A stretch of DNA of 64,000 nucleotides from Azadirachta indica (Eukaryota; Streptophyta; Magnoliopsida; Sapindales; Meliaceae): assembly GCA_022749755.1 (NCBI GenBank), contig CM040441.1:14509475-14573474 (forward strand), read 5' to 3'. This document shows positions 1 to 11,789 of the stretch, piece by piece. A model generated the notes under the pieces. That model was given only the letters and a program-made list of their open reading frames with translations. It made no database searches and was not told the origin of the DNA. The position numbers and the translations under genes are program-made. Positions within the stretch are counted from its first letter, which is position 1. Each line of letters opens with the position of its first letter.

Positions 1-426
1 CAGCCTACTCTTTTTCAATATTCTTTTGATGGGCCTCCTGTTCCCGTCCTCCTTGATGTTCGCTCAATCTCTCCAGATGTTATATTGCTATTTGATTCTT
101 ACTTCCATGTGGTTGTTCATTATGGGTCCAAGATTGCTCAGTGGAGGAAGCTTGGTTATGACAAAGATCCAAACCATGAGAATTTGAGAAAGCTGTTGGA
201 AGCCCCTGAGATTGATGCAGAGCAAGTGGTGGCTGAACGAATTCCTGCACCAAAGATTATAAAATGCGACCAGCATAGTAGTCAGGCAAGATTTCTTCTT
301 GCCAAATTGAATCCATCTGTTACTCAAGACTCAACATACACAGAAGGATCAGATATAATATTTACTGATGATTTGAGTTTGCAAGTTTTCATAGAGCATT
401 TACAGTCCTTGGCAGTGCAGGCTTAA
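1..426 (+). CDS. SEC23: SEC23, COPII coat subunit (C-terminal fragment)
   Basis: The frame is open from base 1 to the taa at 424-426, giving 141 residues of the C-terminal end of SEC23. SEC23 is the GTPase-activating subunit of the COPII inner coat, which stimulates SAR1 and helps bud ER-to-Golgi vesicles. Visible family marks are the gelsolin-like segment with [20 protein letters not shown], the AQWRKLGY stretch, the [13 protein letters not shown] motif, and the final [15 protein letters not shown] that closes SEC23 proteins. No splice site is needed inside this piece, so it is probably the last exon or part of it. The N-terminal zinc finger and trunk lie outside the window. Plants carry several SEC23 paralogues and this fragment does not show which one it is. 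Confidence 0.93.
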   Translation, partial: QPTLFQYSFDGPPVPVLLDVRSISPDVILLFDSYFHVVVHYGSKIAQWRKLGYDKDPNHENLRKLLEAPEIDAEQVVAERIPAPKIIKCDQHSSQARFLLAKLNPSVTQDSTYTEGSDIIFTDDLSLQVFIEHLQSLAVQA

Positions 427-2376
427 TTAGGAGGTTTTGTATAGATTTTAACAGTCAGAGAAAAGGGAAAAAAAACCTTTGTATAGTGTCCTCAAAAAGT
501 GAAGATGTCTAAGTGTCTCTCACCGGAATAGGCATACTTTTGTTTTGGTAGATTGATTATTTTCATATACTTCCTTTTCATTTTTGTGACGGGAGCTAAG
601 ATTGATAGGTTTTCCCTTTATGTTTGAGTTTTTGTGGTTCTCAGCAGTCAGTCATCAATGATTTTAGGATCCTTTTCGGAGGAACAATGGCATTGAGTCT
701 GCAGAAGAAAGTTTCGGCGCTTTTACATTTATACTGTTGGCTGCCAATAACTAACTTCTGAATCTAATTCTCAGTTAATTCCAAAATGAAGGTATGCAAA
801 TGGGACCAGAGACAGAAACAGTAATCCCATATAAACTTCCGTGCTTGCCAACAAGATTGGTTGATAGTTCTCACCTACTTCGATTTTACTTTCTGCTAGT
901 CCCTGTCATTACCGGGATACATGTGAAAAATCTGACCAACAACTTCGTCAGCCGCGGTGTTGAGATTTTCACTAATTTAAACTACACAGAAATGTACGAA
1001 GTAGTGTTAGTTGCTGTTGATGTCGTTCAAAACTTAAAAAAGTCAATAACACAAACTTAAACAGGATTAGAGCTCATGGATTGAAATTTGATAGTTTACT
1101 AACTTTACACGTTCGTTTATACGATAGTGAATGAATAAGACAGTCGATTAATTTTTTTATCTGGGCAGGTAAAACTGTTGACCTCATTTGATGTTCATTT
1201 TATACAATCAGAAACAAAAAAGGGAAAAAGCTATGCTTACTTCTGGATTATAACTGCTTTGTTTGTGGAAATAACAAAACAATGCTTGCTAACAGTGGCT
1301 CGGATGATTACTAATTAATAAGCAGTGTTAGAAAAGGAACCAGAAAGTTGAATTCCTTTTTTAATATTAATAAAAAATTGAATGTAATAACCGAAGCTTG
1401 GTTGGATCTATTTCTCTGTCAACCAACCGCTGCATAACGAGGTTTTTCAGGTACCTGCGTATCTGGCCGTGCTTTTGCAGCAACAAAACAAAACAAAACA
1501 AAACAAAATTATAATTTAGTAAATTAACATATCAATAACTAAAACGTCTTATCTAAAAACATTTGTTTGTATCTAAAATTATTATCCATATGATAAGATG
1601 ATGCCGTAGTTTGAAAAAAGTTTTAGATTATCTAAAATTAATCAATACAAAAAAATATTTTTATTAATCAATACAAAAAAAAAAATACCGTTCCTATGAG
1701 ATGACAGTAGGTGAGGGTTCCATTCCCATATACGCATGATGTTTGTCCATTTCCTTTGCTTAATTTAAAATTACATTATTGTCAGCAATTTAATTTACAT
1801 TAATTAATCATTAGCCTATTTTAATAATAATGTCCCTGATACTGTTGGATGATTCCACCGACCTTTTCTTGAAATGCCACTAACTACGTACGTATAATTT
1901 TGATTGCATAAGATAGTAAAACACTGAGTAAGACGCCAGCCGGGCCGGATGTATGTTTGCAAATTTAAGTAAATCCAGATTGCGTTTTGGCGTACGTACC
2001 CGGAAAGTTTTGTACTTGACAAAACTGAATTATGGGACTATTTTGTCCTCACCCGACACATGTCACTACATAATAGGACAATCCTCTACTCTTAATTTGT
2101 CCCCAACGTGGACCTCCCAAATCTATTTTGGGGTTCGTTTATTACTTACGTCAATCAGAATGCAACACGTAAGAAAGTCTATAAGAAAAAGGAGGTCGCG
2201 TTCACACTGTAATAATTTTACTTATAATTAAGTAATTTCCATATAATAATAATGGTTATTTATGTAATTTTCTTTTATCCCCAAGGGAAGGAATTATAAA
2301 ATATGAAGGATTCTTCGCTAATGGTATGTTAATGCTGGTTGGGATGTGATTGTGAAGGTGATGGTTAAGCAGAGAG
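427..2376. other. SEC23 3' flank and spacer before MRS2
   Basis: Holds the SEC23 3' UTR and AT-rich spacer. An 88-codon frame at 794-1060 has no recognisable product. An AAAAC repeat sits at 1482-1508. About 150 bases before the MRS2 ATG the sequence becomes leader-like. No other gene seen. Confidence 0.6.
1482..1508. repeat. (AAAAC)n microsatellite
   Basis: Five uninterrupted AAAAC units, directly visible. Confidence 0.9.
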
Positions 2377-2555
2377 ATGGCGCGAGACGGGTACGTGGTG
2401 CCGGCGGACCCTCAGACGGCGGCAGCAGCGGTTGCGACGAAGAAGAAAGCGCGGTCCTCTCGGAGCTGGATTCTATTGGATTCCACCGGAAACAGTACGC
2501 TTTTAGATGTAGACAAGTATGCAATCATGCACCGCGTCCATATCCACGCGCGTGA
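2361..2555 (+). promoter_or_regulatory. Upstream ATG overlapping the MRS2 start
   Basis: An ATG at 2361 lies 16 bases before the MRS2 ATG in another frame and stays open to 2555, overlapping the start of the main coding region. If the transcript begins upstream of 2361, scanning ribosomes would meet this ATG first. Another upstream ATG at 2344 is followed at once by a stop. Transcript start is unknown, so a regulatory role is inference. Confidence 0.35.
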
Positions 2556-5500
2556 TCTCCGCATTCTCGATCCCTTGCTCTCCTATCCCTCTACCATTCT
2601 CGGACGTGAGAAAGCTATTGTCTTGAACTTGGAGGTCAATTCTGTTTCTCCCTTTTTTTTTTCCTTCAATCTTTCGTTTTTGGTCAAATTTTTTTATTTA
2701 ATCTTCAATTTTTGTGTTTTCTTTTATGCATTTATAGCATATCAAGGCGATTATAACCGCTGACGAGGTAAGTTTTATTTTTCTTTTAGTTAAAGATTCT
2801 TCAAGTTTTTTAATTTTAATCCAGTTTTCTCTGAAGCAACTGGGCGTGAATTTTTCTTTTTCTGCTCCTCTTTTTGTGTTTGTTATTGTAGAATTGTAAA
2901 TCAGAATGATTTTTGTTAACATTATAATTGATGTTAAGATTATTAACGGTCTTTTCATTGTCATGTTTGTTAGTGAGTTGTGAGTTTGGGCGGTTTGTGA
3001 TGATTAACTTTGCTGTATAATAGGTGTTGCTTCGAGATCCATTGGATGAAAATGTAATCCCTGTTGTGGCGGAACTTCAAAGGCGATTGCCTCCTATAAA
3101 CGCCATTCGTGATGGGAAGGAGTATGCAGGAGGGCAGAATGATGTTGACGAAGAAGATGGTATGACACATTCTTATATTTATGTACTGATTTAGTGGACA
3201 AAAATAACAAGTACTTTTTTCTGCTGACCTGGCTTATTAATAAGCCCTGTTTTGCCAACAGAAAAGTGCTTGGTATTTTTAATTGTTTTAGTTTATTTGT
3301 TCCTTTTAATATCTGAATGATTTGGTTATGCCATGCAGAGTCGCCATTTGAATTCCGAGCCCTGGAGGTAGCTCTGGAGGCCATTTGTAGTTTTCTTGCT
3401 GCACGTACAACAGAACTAGAGACTGCTGCTTACCCTGCCCTGGATGAGCTTACCTCCAAGGTGTATACTTTTACTTTTTATTCTTACCATTATTTCTTCG
3501 TGCTTTCAGTTCATCCACCTGCAATATGTCAAACTCTCCTACCCTCCCTCTCCCATTTAATAGGAACAAGAAAGTGCAATATGTTTTTGTCTGTGCCTTG
3601 GCTGAGGAATTCGGTTAAGTTACCGACTTTTAGCTCATAAGATCATATTGCCCAAATTCATGTCTGCTGGGAGACAAGTTTTTGTTGTCAGTGTATTCTT
3701 GCCATGATCATTTATGGAAAAGGTCATGCTTGAACAAGTGCATGGAGATCTCATCTAATCTCTTTGTGGATGCTTTATTGTAACCATGCACTTTTAGTTG
3801 ATTGTTCAATAATATGAATTAAAACATTCTTGGTAAAATGCTTTGGAGATTCATGTTAAGGAAGTTTATTTTGAGGGATACTTTCTTATATGGTTGTTTG
3901 TGGAGGAAAAAGTTGTGTTGTTGGTGTATGGTAATGGTTTACACAAAAATAAAATGTTCCCATGAAGAGTGTCTTTGTCACGGATGCTAGTTAAGCATGT
4001 TGCTTTACAGTGATGTGTGGGTGCCAGTATATTGAAAGAAAAGTTTCCATACCAAACATGTGTCTGATGGATAAAGTGATTTTAAAGATGGCAAATCATT
4101 GTTTTTCTTTTATTGATAGGGCAGGGTCTGATTTCTGTCTTTCTTATAGTCAGTGACATCTATTGGATGCTCGTAATTAGCAGGACAGTTTTTTCTTGGA
4201 GTTAGTTGACCGAGGCCTCACTATCATGTAAATAAATCTACGAGATTAGCCTAGTTTCAGAAGCTTGCATATTTGCTATGATTGCAATAGGGAAATCATT
4301 CAACACTTGGTGCAGTGTCATATCTTTATTTTTTTCCCTTAAATTTTACAATTATTTTACTTGTCATATTTGCAATCACCCTGAATATTTTGCTTCTAAT
4401 TTTTGTCATATTCTGCAACTTATTCAAGCTGTCTGTATTGCTTCAGCCTCTTAAGCTTCAAGTATTTCTCATGTGGAGAGAAATTTGTTTTGTATGAAAG
4501 GAAAAAAGATAAAAACCATTCTTTTATTTTTCATCATTGAGTCAAGGTGTCTCATTTCCTTTATGCAACTCTGTATGGATTCCTTCAACATGCAGATTAG
4601 TAGCCGCAATTTGGACAGGGTTCGAAAATTGAAGAGTGCAATGACGAGGTTGACTGCTCGTGTTCAGAAGGTATGCGTGATGTTTGGTGTCCAAACATTC
4701 TGCATGTGGACTATTAAATCATTTCTATCTTTTCTTGATTGTGTTAGAAATCATGAATATCTACAGAGATATAGGTCTTTTATGGGAATTGATGAGTTTG
4801 AATTTAATCAACATAGAATTTATATACTTGGCACGTTATGTTACGCAAAATTATCATTATTTTTAGTGCTGTACCATTGATGCCATAAAACATTCTGAAC
4901 TATGCACTTTGAATTAGATGCATAATAGAACTCTCCATGCTGTAAAAGTTGACACCATAATATACCAGATGGGTAATAATAGAACTCTCTCATTTCCATG
5001 TTTATGATCCAAACTCCTTGTTGAAGTCGTGAAGCAATTTTTACTCAATTTGTACTTTTAACTTCAGATTTAGGGCTTTTCTCTGCATCTTTTTTCATTG
5101 GGTTGATAACAATAATCAACTACCTACCGTTGAGGTGTCTTTTTCACCCTAAGAAATATCTTGAAGTAAAAACTGAAATATGTGCAGCCATTCCAAAATG
5201 GTTCACCATCTTTATATTTGTATCTGTATTTTAGTAACCATAAAAGAAAATCATAAACTTCAAAAACAAATTGGTGACTGGAATAATAATCTATTCCAGA
5301 AATCGAAGTTATTTTTTAATCTCTTGTAGCGGAAATCATTCAGATATAATCAGTGCAACTTCTTTCATGTCCTTAGGCAGATTCATGCTTGTCATATTAT
5401 GCTCATCCTATCTTAAATCCAATAAAATTTCAGCAAATAGTCTAAGAAGTAATCATGTGGCCATAACTTAATGTAGGTGAGGGATGAACTCGAACAACTG

Positions 5501-7737
5501 CTTGATGATGATGATGACATGGCTGACCTATACTTGTCAAGAAAGCTGGCTGGTGCATCTTCACCTGTTAGTGCCGCCAATTGGTGTCCTGCTTCCCCTA
5601 CCATAGGCTCAAAGATATCCAGAGCAAGTAAAGCAAGTTTAATTACAGTTCGTGGAGATGAGAATGACGTTGAGGAGCTTGAAATGTTATTAGAGGTTAC
5701 AACTTTAATGTTATTTACATCTGTCATGTTATGGATCCAAAAATAAAAAAATAATGTTATCAAATCTGAAAATTCTAAATTTGTAAAAATTCTATCTTGT
5801 AGGCTTACTTTATGCAGATTGATAGCACATTAAATAAATTAACAACGGTATGTGCTTTCTTTCTTGCTTGGTCTTTCTTTCATATGTATATTCATTTTGG
5901 TGCTTAGCATATCTTTTGTTATTTTAGGTGGAGATTTTGCGCCATATTTATCTTGCTAACGTAGGGCATAAACATGGCTCAGAATGCAACATAGAAATGA
6001 GATGAATGATACATGCTACTAATAATATGCAAGAAGTGATGAGTTATTTTTCAGTGAGCTTTAAATTATTACAAATTTGATTGCTGGATATTGATTAACT
6101 AGTTTTAGTCTTCTCACCAACAAGGAGTTATGTATTTGTATCTACGTGTTAATTTCCTAAGTACTAGTCACATGAAATCATGTCACATCCTCTTCTTTGA
6201 AATTACCCAGATTTTGATCTTGTTTATTCAATTATGTTGTTTTTTTTGAACTTATTTATTTTATTTTCAGTGTACAAGGTGTGAAAGTTATGGTGGTGCA
6301 TAGATATTAGGACTCCGTAATTGTTGAGTCAAATTTCACCATCCGTACGGTCTTTTTGACATGCTTATCTCATTATAATGTGGTAAAAGATTCAATTCTT
6401 GGGAAAATGTTGTCAGATGGTATAACTATGAGCTGTAGGAAACCAATAATTTGTCAATGTGTATCAGTATATTCTGAATGTTGAATATTCGGTTTTGACA
6501 CATATTTAGGTGATCAGTTTCTCATTTTTGTTACTCTTTTTCTATAACAGTTACACGGATTAAAAGAAAAACTTATGCAATGGATAATGTGTGGCCGTCC
6601 CGTTTTGGCTTTTAAAAGCTTTATATTGAGTTAGTGTATGGATTCCAGTAGCTCATAAGAAGAATCTTGGTGCATTTTAGACAGACATGAGCATAACATC
6701 TAAATTAGTTTTGGTATTATATGTCATTTGTATAATGGTTTGCAAGCATCAGAATAGGACAAAAACTTTTTGTGAGCACAGAATGTTAGACAAGCTCAAT
6801 GAAATACCTTTATTCTTATATGTTACTTCTTTTTTCAAATGCTCCCTCGTGTAAACAATTTGACAGACAAAATTCCCTTTCCAAATTCCCGTCTTGTACT
6901 AGTCAGCTGAAAATTTAGGGACTATTACCTGAATTCCCAGCCTGCAGCTGTTGCATTTTAGCCACAAATATCGGGACACATGATGTACAAAACCATACTT
7001 TACATTCTTTATTCTATGTCTTTATTTGGTCTGATTGCTTAATCTGAACTTTGCAGCTGCGAGAATATATTGACGATACTGAGGATTACATTAATATTCA
7101 GGTAGCTGATTATGAACTGAAAACTTAAAAATCTATTTCTCAGATTTTGCTAGCCTTCAAGAATTTCTTATTTTTTATTTTTGTTTTTGGCATCTGATTA
7201 GACATTAAATGGCCTTTTTTGCAGCTGGATAATCATCGAAATCAGTTGATTCAGGTGCTTTGATCTTCTCTATATTGGAATATGACGTAATATCGCGGCT
7301 GGTTTCTTTTCCTTTCCATTTGTCTTGGTTTTCTTTTTGTTTTGTTTTGATTTGCTTTGTTTTGCTTTGTTTTGTTTGTTCTAGATTGCTAAACACCTCA
7401 AATTTGAAAACTTATCTTTCTCTTGCTTTTCATGCTGCAGTTAGAACTCTTTCTAAGTTCAGGAACTGTCTCCTTATCCATCTACTCTTTGGTAGCTGGA
7501 ATATTTGGCATGAATATCCCGTATACTTGGAATGATAATCATGGTTACATGTTTAAATGGGTATGAAAGTTTTTTAAGCGGACTGATTTTAGAATGAAAT
7601 TAATTCCCCGTCACACCATTGAATTAATTTTTCTTTCATATTTTTGGTAGGTGGTCATTGTCACAGGAATATTTTGTGCAGTGACATTTGTAGTAATTAT
7701 GTCCTATGCTCGGTACAAGGGTTTGGTTGGATCTTGA
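2377..7737 (+). CDS. MRS2-2: Magnesium transporter, MRS2/MGT (CorA-like), 11 exons
   Basis: Exons: 2377-2634, 2738-2767, 3024-3159, 3339-3460, 4596-4670, 5477-5695, 5803-5847, 7057-7101, 7225-7254, 7441-7560, 7651-7737. Every junction is GT-AG and in phase, giving 388 residues, normal for the family. The product is a CorA/MRS2 channel that moves Mg2+ through plasma, vacuolar or organelle membranes. Evidence is the two C-terminal membrane helices in exons 10-11 with the diagnostic GMN loop near residues 343-345 (FGMNIPY), the acidic linker [19 protein letters not shown], and the conserved block [18 protein letters not shown]. The N-terminus ([11 protein letters not shown]) lacks the long extension of MRS2-1 and MRS2-5 and fits the MRS2-2/MRS2-8 branch; that choice is from memory and moderate. 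Introns 5 and 7 are long (806 and 1209 bases). No defect seen. Confidence 0.93.
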
Positions 7738-10000
7738 TAAAATGATCCGTGAAGATTGAACTTGGGGGAAACTCCATTACTGCGCATGTGAATGAATTAG
7801 GTCGCAAAGATCCTTAATGCAATTACAATATTATTTGGCGGTTCCATGTAGTTGAGAAGACAAAGTCTCTTTCTCTCAGAATTATGGTAATTTCAGATGG
7901 AAGGCTCTGGTCACAAGTTTAAAGCAAGTTGATATGAATTTTCAGCAACCTGATTAACTGATCTCAGGTACTAATACTGATAATTGTAAAAACGTTTTAC
8001 AGATGGTTATTTTTTGTTTTTCTGTTTTTACTTTCTTTTTTCCCCCAACTTTTAACTTGTATCTTTTTCATATTCATCAATATTATTTTATTAAGTTGAC
8101 ATTACGCATCATACATGTAACCGTTGATCATATGTCATTTACCTCGAAATAATTGTTATTTTGAAAATAGTAGCAGCCATTATTTGTTGAAAAAAGCACT
8201 TTTCAAGTAAAAATAAATGCTTAAATTTATTTCTCTCTCTCTCTCTTGTAATTGGATTGGGTCCTCTAACGTGGGCTCATCCGGACATTGCCATCAAGGT
8301 TGGCGGTTTGTATGTTTTCTGTGTAAAATCCTGTTTTATTTATTTATTTAATTTTCTTTTTGTGTAATATTGACTTCATCCCATCCCCGTCTAAAGGATG
8401 TGACAAGATTTCTTTCGATTGCATTGTTATTATAGTATGAAAACCGTTTTATTCAGTCCCATCTTAATCTCTTGATAATAGTACTGCCGTAATATTATTT
8501 AATTATAATTATTCTCTTGTTGGCTTAGCTCAAAGTGTCTATGAAAAAACATGTCAAAGTAATTGTACATTCCTAAGATCAGCAATGTAAATAATTAATG
8601 GTACAAACTTTCAAATGATTGAACACGTCAAGAAATTTATAGGTATGAAGGTAATATCCTAAGATAAATCATTTCCCATTTAAGGATTCAATACTAAATT
8701 TATTAGTTGGATAGAATTTTGTTCAAAAGAGAAACAAAGTTTTGTGTAAAAAATTTATTTTTTACAATCTATCTAATTTTATAAATAAAATTATTTCATT
8801 TACACGGATATAAACTACTAAAGTACACTCCTATAACCATCATGCATATAATAAATTACACGTAATATATATACATCTCGAAATAATTGCAAATTTTGAC
8901 ATTTGTAAGTCATTAAAGAAAATAATAGAATGAAAAGAAATAAGTGAAACAAATTCACGAACATCTAATTGAAGAATACGAAAGGAAAGAAGTTGCATAT
9001 CGGTCAAGAATTAAACACAAATTAAGGTATTTTTTTCTCTCTCTACTCAACCTTTGTTTTGCTATCAAGAAAGTTGAAGGAAGAATTCGTGAAATTGATG
9101 TGCATGTTTCTAACTATTTCTCGTCTATAATCTTAGGGTTTCTTAATTTCACAAGTTTATTGAGTTTTTTTTGGGAAGCCCACAACAAATTTATCATGAA
9201 ATTAAAGTCGTAAAACTGAAAACAGTATATCAAAAGAATCCCAATATAAGAAATGTAAATTATGTTACAAATTTTAAACAAATATCTTGAAAGTTGATTT
9301 TCTATATCTTATCATTCCTATAAAATTATTGCAATATTATGAGTAATTTTCCACCTTTATCTATATAATGCAGCAGCCCTTCCTCTTTGAATTGAGATAG
9401 TATATCGAGTTCATAGGTGCTTGTCTCTCCTTTTTTCTTTTTTCTTTCATTATTTCTTTTTCCTTTGTAATGAAGAGGGCAAATGGTGTCTGAATTCTCA
9501 CTCACCAAACAATTATTTTCTTGTTAATTGAATTAGTTCCTTTTTATTTTTTATTTCTATCAAAAAAGTTTCTTGAAAGATTAAAACTTATGCTCGTATT
9601 TGTTTTGTTTGTATAACTATAAATGATTGGAAAACGTAATTAATGATTTTTTTTTAAAAAAGATTCTCTATTGCACTTAATGATATTTTCTAAAATTTTT
9701 TAAAACAACTGCATTAATGTAAGTCAATTTTCTTTTTTTACTTCTATTGTAAATTTAATTCAAATTTTAAATTTTCGCACTTTTAAAATACTTCTATCTA
9801 AATTCTAAAATATTTGTACTGTCTCAAAAAGTAGTCTAACCAACCATCACTCATTTATGATAAAATGAAAACAATTTTTAAGAAATGAAGTTGATATAAA
9901 ATTACTATTTGAAAAGTGTAGTAATATTTAATCTGCCAAATATTATTTTTTTTTTTCCTTCATTTTTTTTTAAAGAAAAAACCTGATATTATATATAAAT

Positions 10001-10027
10001 ATAGATAGATAGATAGATAGATAGATA
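10001..10027. repeat. (GATA)n microsatellite
   Basis: About six tandem GATA units following an AT-rich run. Confidence 0.85.
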
Positions 10028-10133
10028 TAGAAGTGTGGTAGGAGAGAAAGATTTGGTTAAAAATAAAGACAAGACACAAGTTTACAATAAAATTATAGGT
10101 GCTGCATGCAATTTCTTGCTTCATATAGAGTAT

Positions 10134-10564
10134 AAGGATTCGTTTATTTTAACTTTTCAAATAAATCTTTTTAAAATAGAGATTTTAACTGTAAAACTTT
10201 TATGAGTAGAGTTTTTAACTAAAGTTTATTAATCGTTTAATTGTCATAAATACTTTTAAAAAAAATTTGAATAATTATTTTAATAGACAAATTTTTAATA
10301 TTTTATTTTAATGAAATAATGTCGAATTTGTAAAATAAAATAAGGGTATTTTAAACAATTTTAACTTTTAAAAAAGTTAGAAAAGTTTTATTGTTAAAAT
10401 CCTAAATTTTAAACTTCTTCCGATAAAAGGAAAACAATTTTTTTAATTTTCAAAAACTTTTTTTCATTGTCAATTAAACGATATTAAAAAATTTAAAAAA
10501 AAATTTTATTATTAAAAATCTTTTTATCAATAAAAAAGTAAAATCAAACAGTCACCAAATCCTT
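10134..10564. mobile_element. Candidate MITE, about 430 bp
   Basis: The ends are imperfect inverted repeats: aaggatt at 10134-10140 faces aatcctt at 10558-10564, followed inward by related CGTTTATTTTAAC-type and GTTTGATTTTAC-type stretches. The interior is AT-rich and non-coding. No clear target-site duplication was identified, so the boundaries are uncertain. Confidence 0.3.
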
Positions 10565-10760
10565 TCGATATTCTTCTTATTACTGTATACTTGTCCCTCT
10601 CAACTCATCCTACTTAATTTTAAATGTATACAAAAATTCCATGTCTTGGATTCTCAGATTGGATTGATTAACTGTTCTACTCTTATCTCATCGACTAAGC
10701 TAAGCTAAGCATATACAACTTCAACTTGGATGTATTGTATCACTCACCATCCCATCGTAA

Positions 10761-10762
<2 letters not shown>

Positions 10763-10793
<31 letters not shown>
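10763..10793. repeat. (ATT)n microsatellite
   Basis: About ten perfect ATT units. Confidence 0.9.
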
Positions 10794-10794
<1 letters not shown>

Positions 10795-10888
10795 GATTTA
10801 GTTCTGTAAATAAGCTTTGTCAATTTTAATCTTATGGAAATGGAAGTGATCATACTCAACCAATACCATATCCTATCATTTTTTTCCC

Positions 10889-10923
10889 AAAAAATAAAAT
10901 AAAATAAAATAAAATAAAATAAA
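10889..10923. repeat. (AAAAT)n microsatellite
   Basis: About seven AAAAT/AAATA units in tandem. Confidence 0.9.
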
Positions 10924-11037
10924 GGTTGATCTTATTTATTATTTGGATCTATCTCAGCCATCAATAGCCTAACAGGTTTGACTTAGCCCCAAAAATAAAA
11001 AAAAATAAAACAAAATCCAATTTTTACGTCACATTTC

Positions 11038-11054
11038 CACGTGACATCCACGTG
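11038..11054 (+). promoter_or_regulatory. Paired G-boxes upstream of DRIP
   Basis: Two CACGTG palindromes at 11038-11043 and 11049-11054 lie 11 bases apart, about one helical turn, with an ACGT-containing tacgtca just upstream. CACGTG is the core site for plant bZIP (ABRE) and bHLH factors. The pair sits about 740 bases before the DRIP ATG. Function is inferred. Confidence 0.55.
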
Positions 11055-11708
11055 GTTATATCTAACCTGCGCCGTCTATCCGTTACTCTTACCTCCTGCG
11101 CCGTAACTCCTGCCTCAAGTGCACTCGTTAAACCTTAAAACGGTACGCACGAGGACAAACACGCTCAAAACAAAAGCGCAGTTGAAATAGTGGGTATGGC
11201 TGTGGGGGTGGAGCTCAACTCAATCTTCCAAGTGTGCAGTTTAGTCATATGTACCCGTGTGCGCATTTTATCACTAGCCTCTTTAACAACTAATCATTCC
11301 TTGTGGTCTTCGGTCTTTCTCTTCAGGGAACTGACTTGTGTTTCTTTCGTAACACACAGAAATAAATAAAATAAAAAATAAAATTTGTAATACTATTTTT
11401 TAAAATATTTTTTATTTTTTTATTTTTTTATTTTTTATGGTGTGATTTTTTGTTAGCCACTATATATTCAGCCTCGAACAGATCATCAAAACCATTGCCG
11501 TTGTCCCAATCGAACAAAACCCACGTCGAATACTCCGAATCCCTGTAGATTCTTTCCCCTGTTATTGCCTTTTCTTGCTCGCTGAACAGACCCGAGAAAG
11601 AAAAGGTTCGTTGTGCGCTTGATTTCGTTTGTTTATCGTCCAAAACGAGGGAAAATTTCATAGTGTATTGTTGACATGCACCATGCGGAGTACGTGAATA
11701 TATTCATG

Positions 11709-11717
11709 ATATAAATA
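11709..11717 (+). promoter_or_regulatory. Likely TATA box of DRIP
   Basis: ATATAAATA lies 73 bases before the ATG at 11790. It is the best TATA-like match in the proximal region and implies a short leader. Not confirmed. Confidence 0.4.
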
Positions 11718-11789
11718 TAAGTGAGTGAGCGCTTTTGTGTGTTGCGTACAGAGTGTACAGGTTTCTGTTGTGTCGTGGTGCTGGTGAAA

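Larger units (their letters stand above)
7738..11037. other. MRS2 3' UTR and AT-rich spacer
   Basis: The MRS2 3' UTR probably ends within a few hundred bases. The rest is AT-rich with several microsatellites and one candidate transposon (separate entries). A frame at 8944-9213 has no recognisable product and no splice context. Confidence 0.6.

Noticed and set aside
794..1060. 88-codon open frame after SEC23
   Set aside because: No recognisable domain, no splice or promoter context; fits chance in a 3' flank.
5413..5763. 116-codon minus-strand frame with Ser-rich run
   Set aside because: Antisense shadow of MRS2 exon 6; the serine run is the complement of the GAT-repeat coding the acidic linker.
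8944..9213. 89-codon frame in the MRS2-DRIP spacer
   Set aside because: Low-complexity, no family resemblance and no exon signals.
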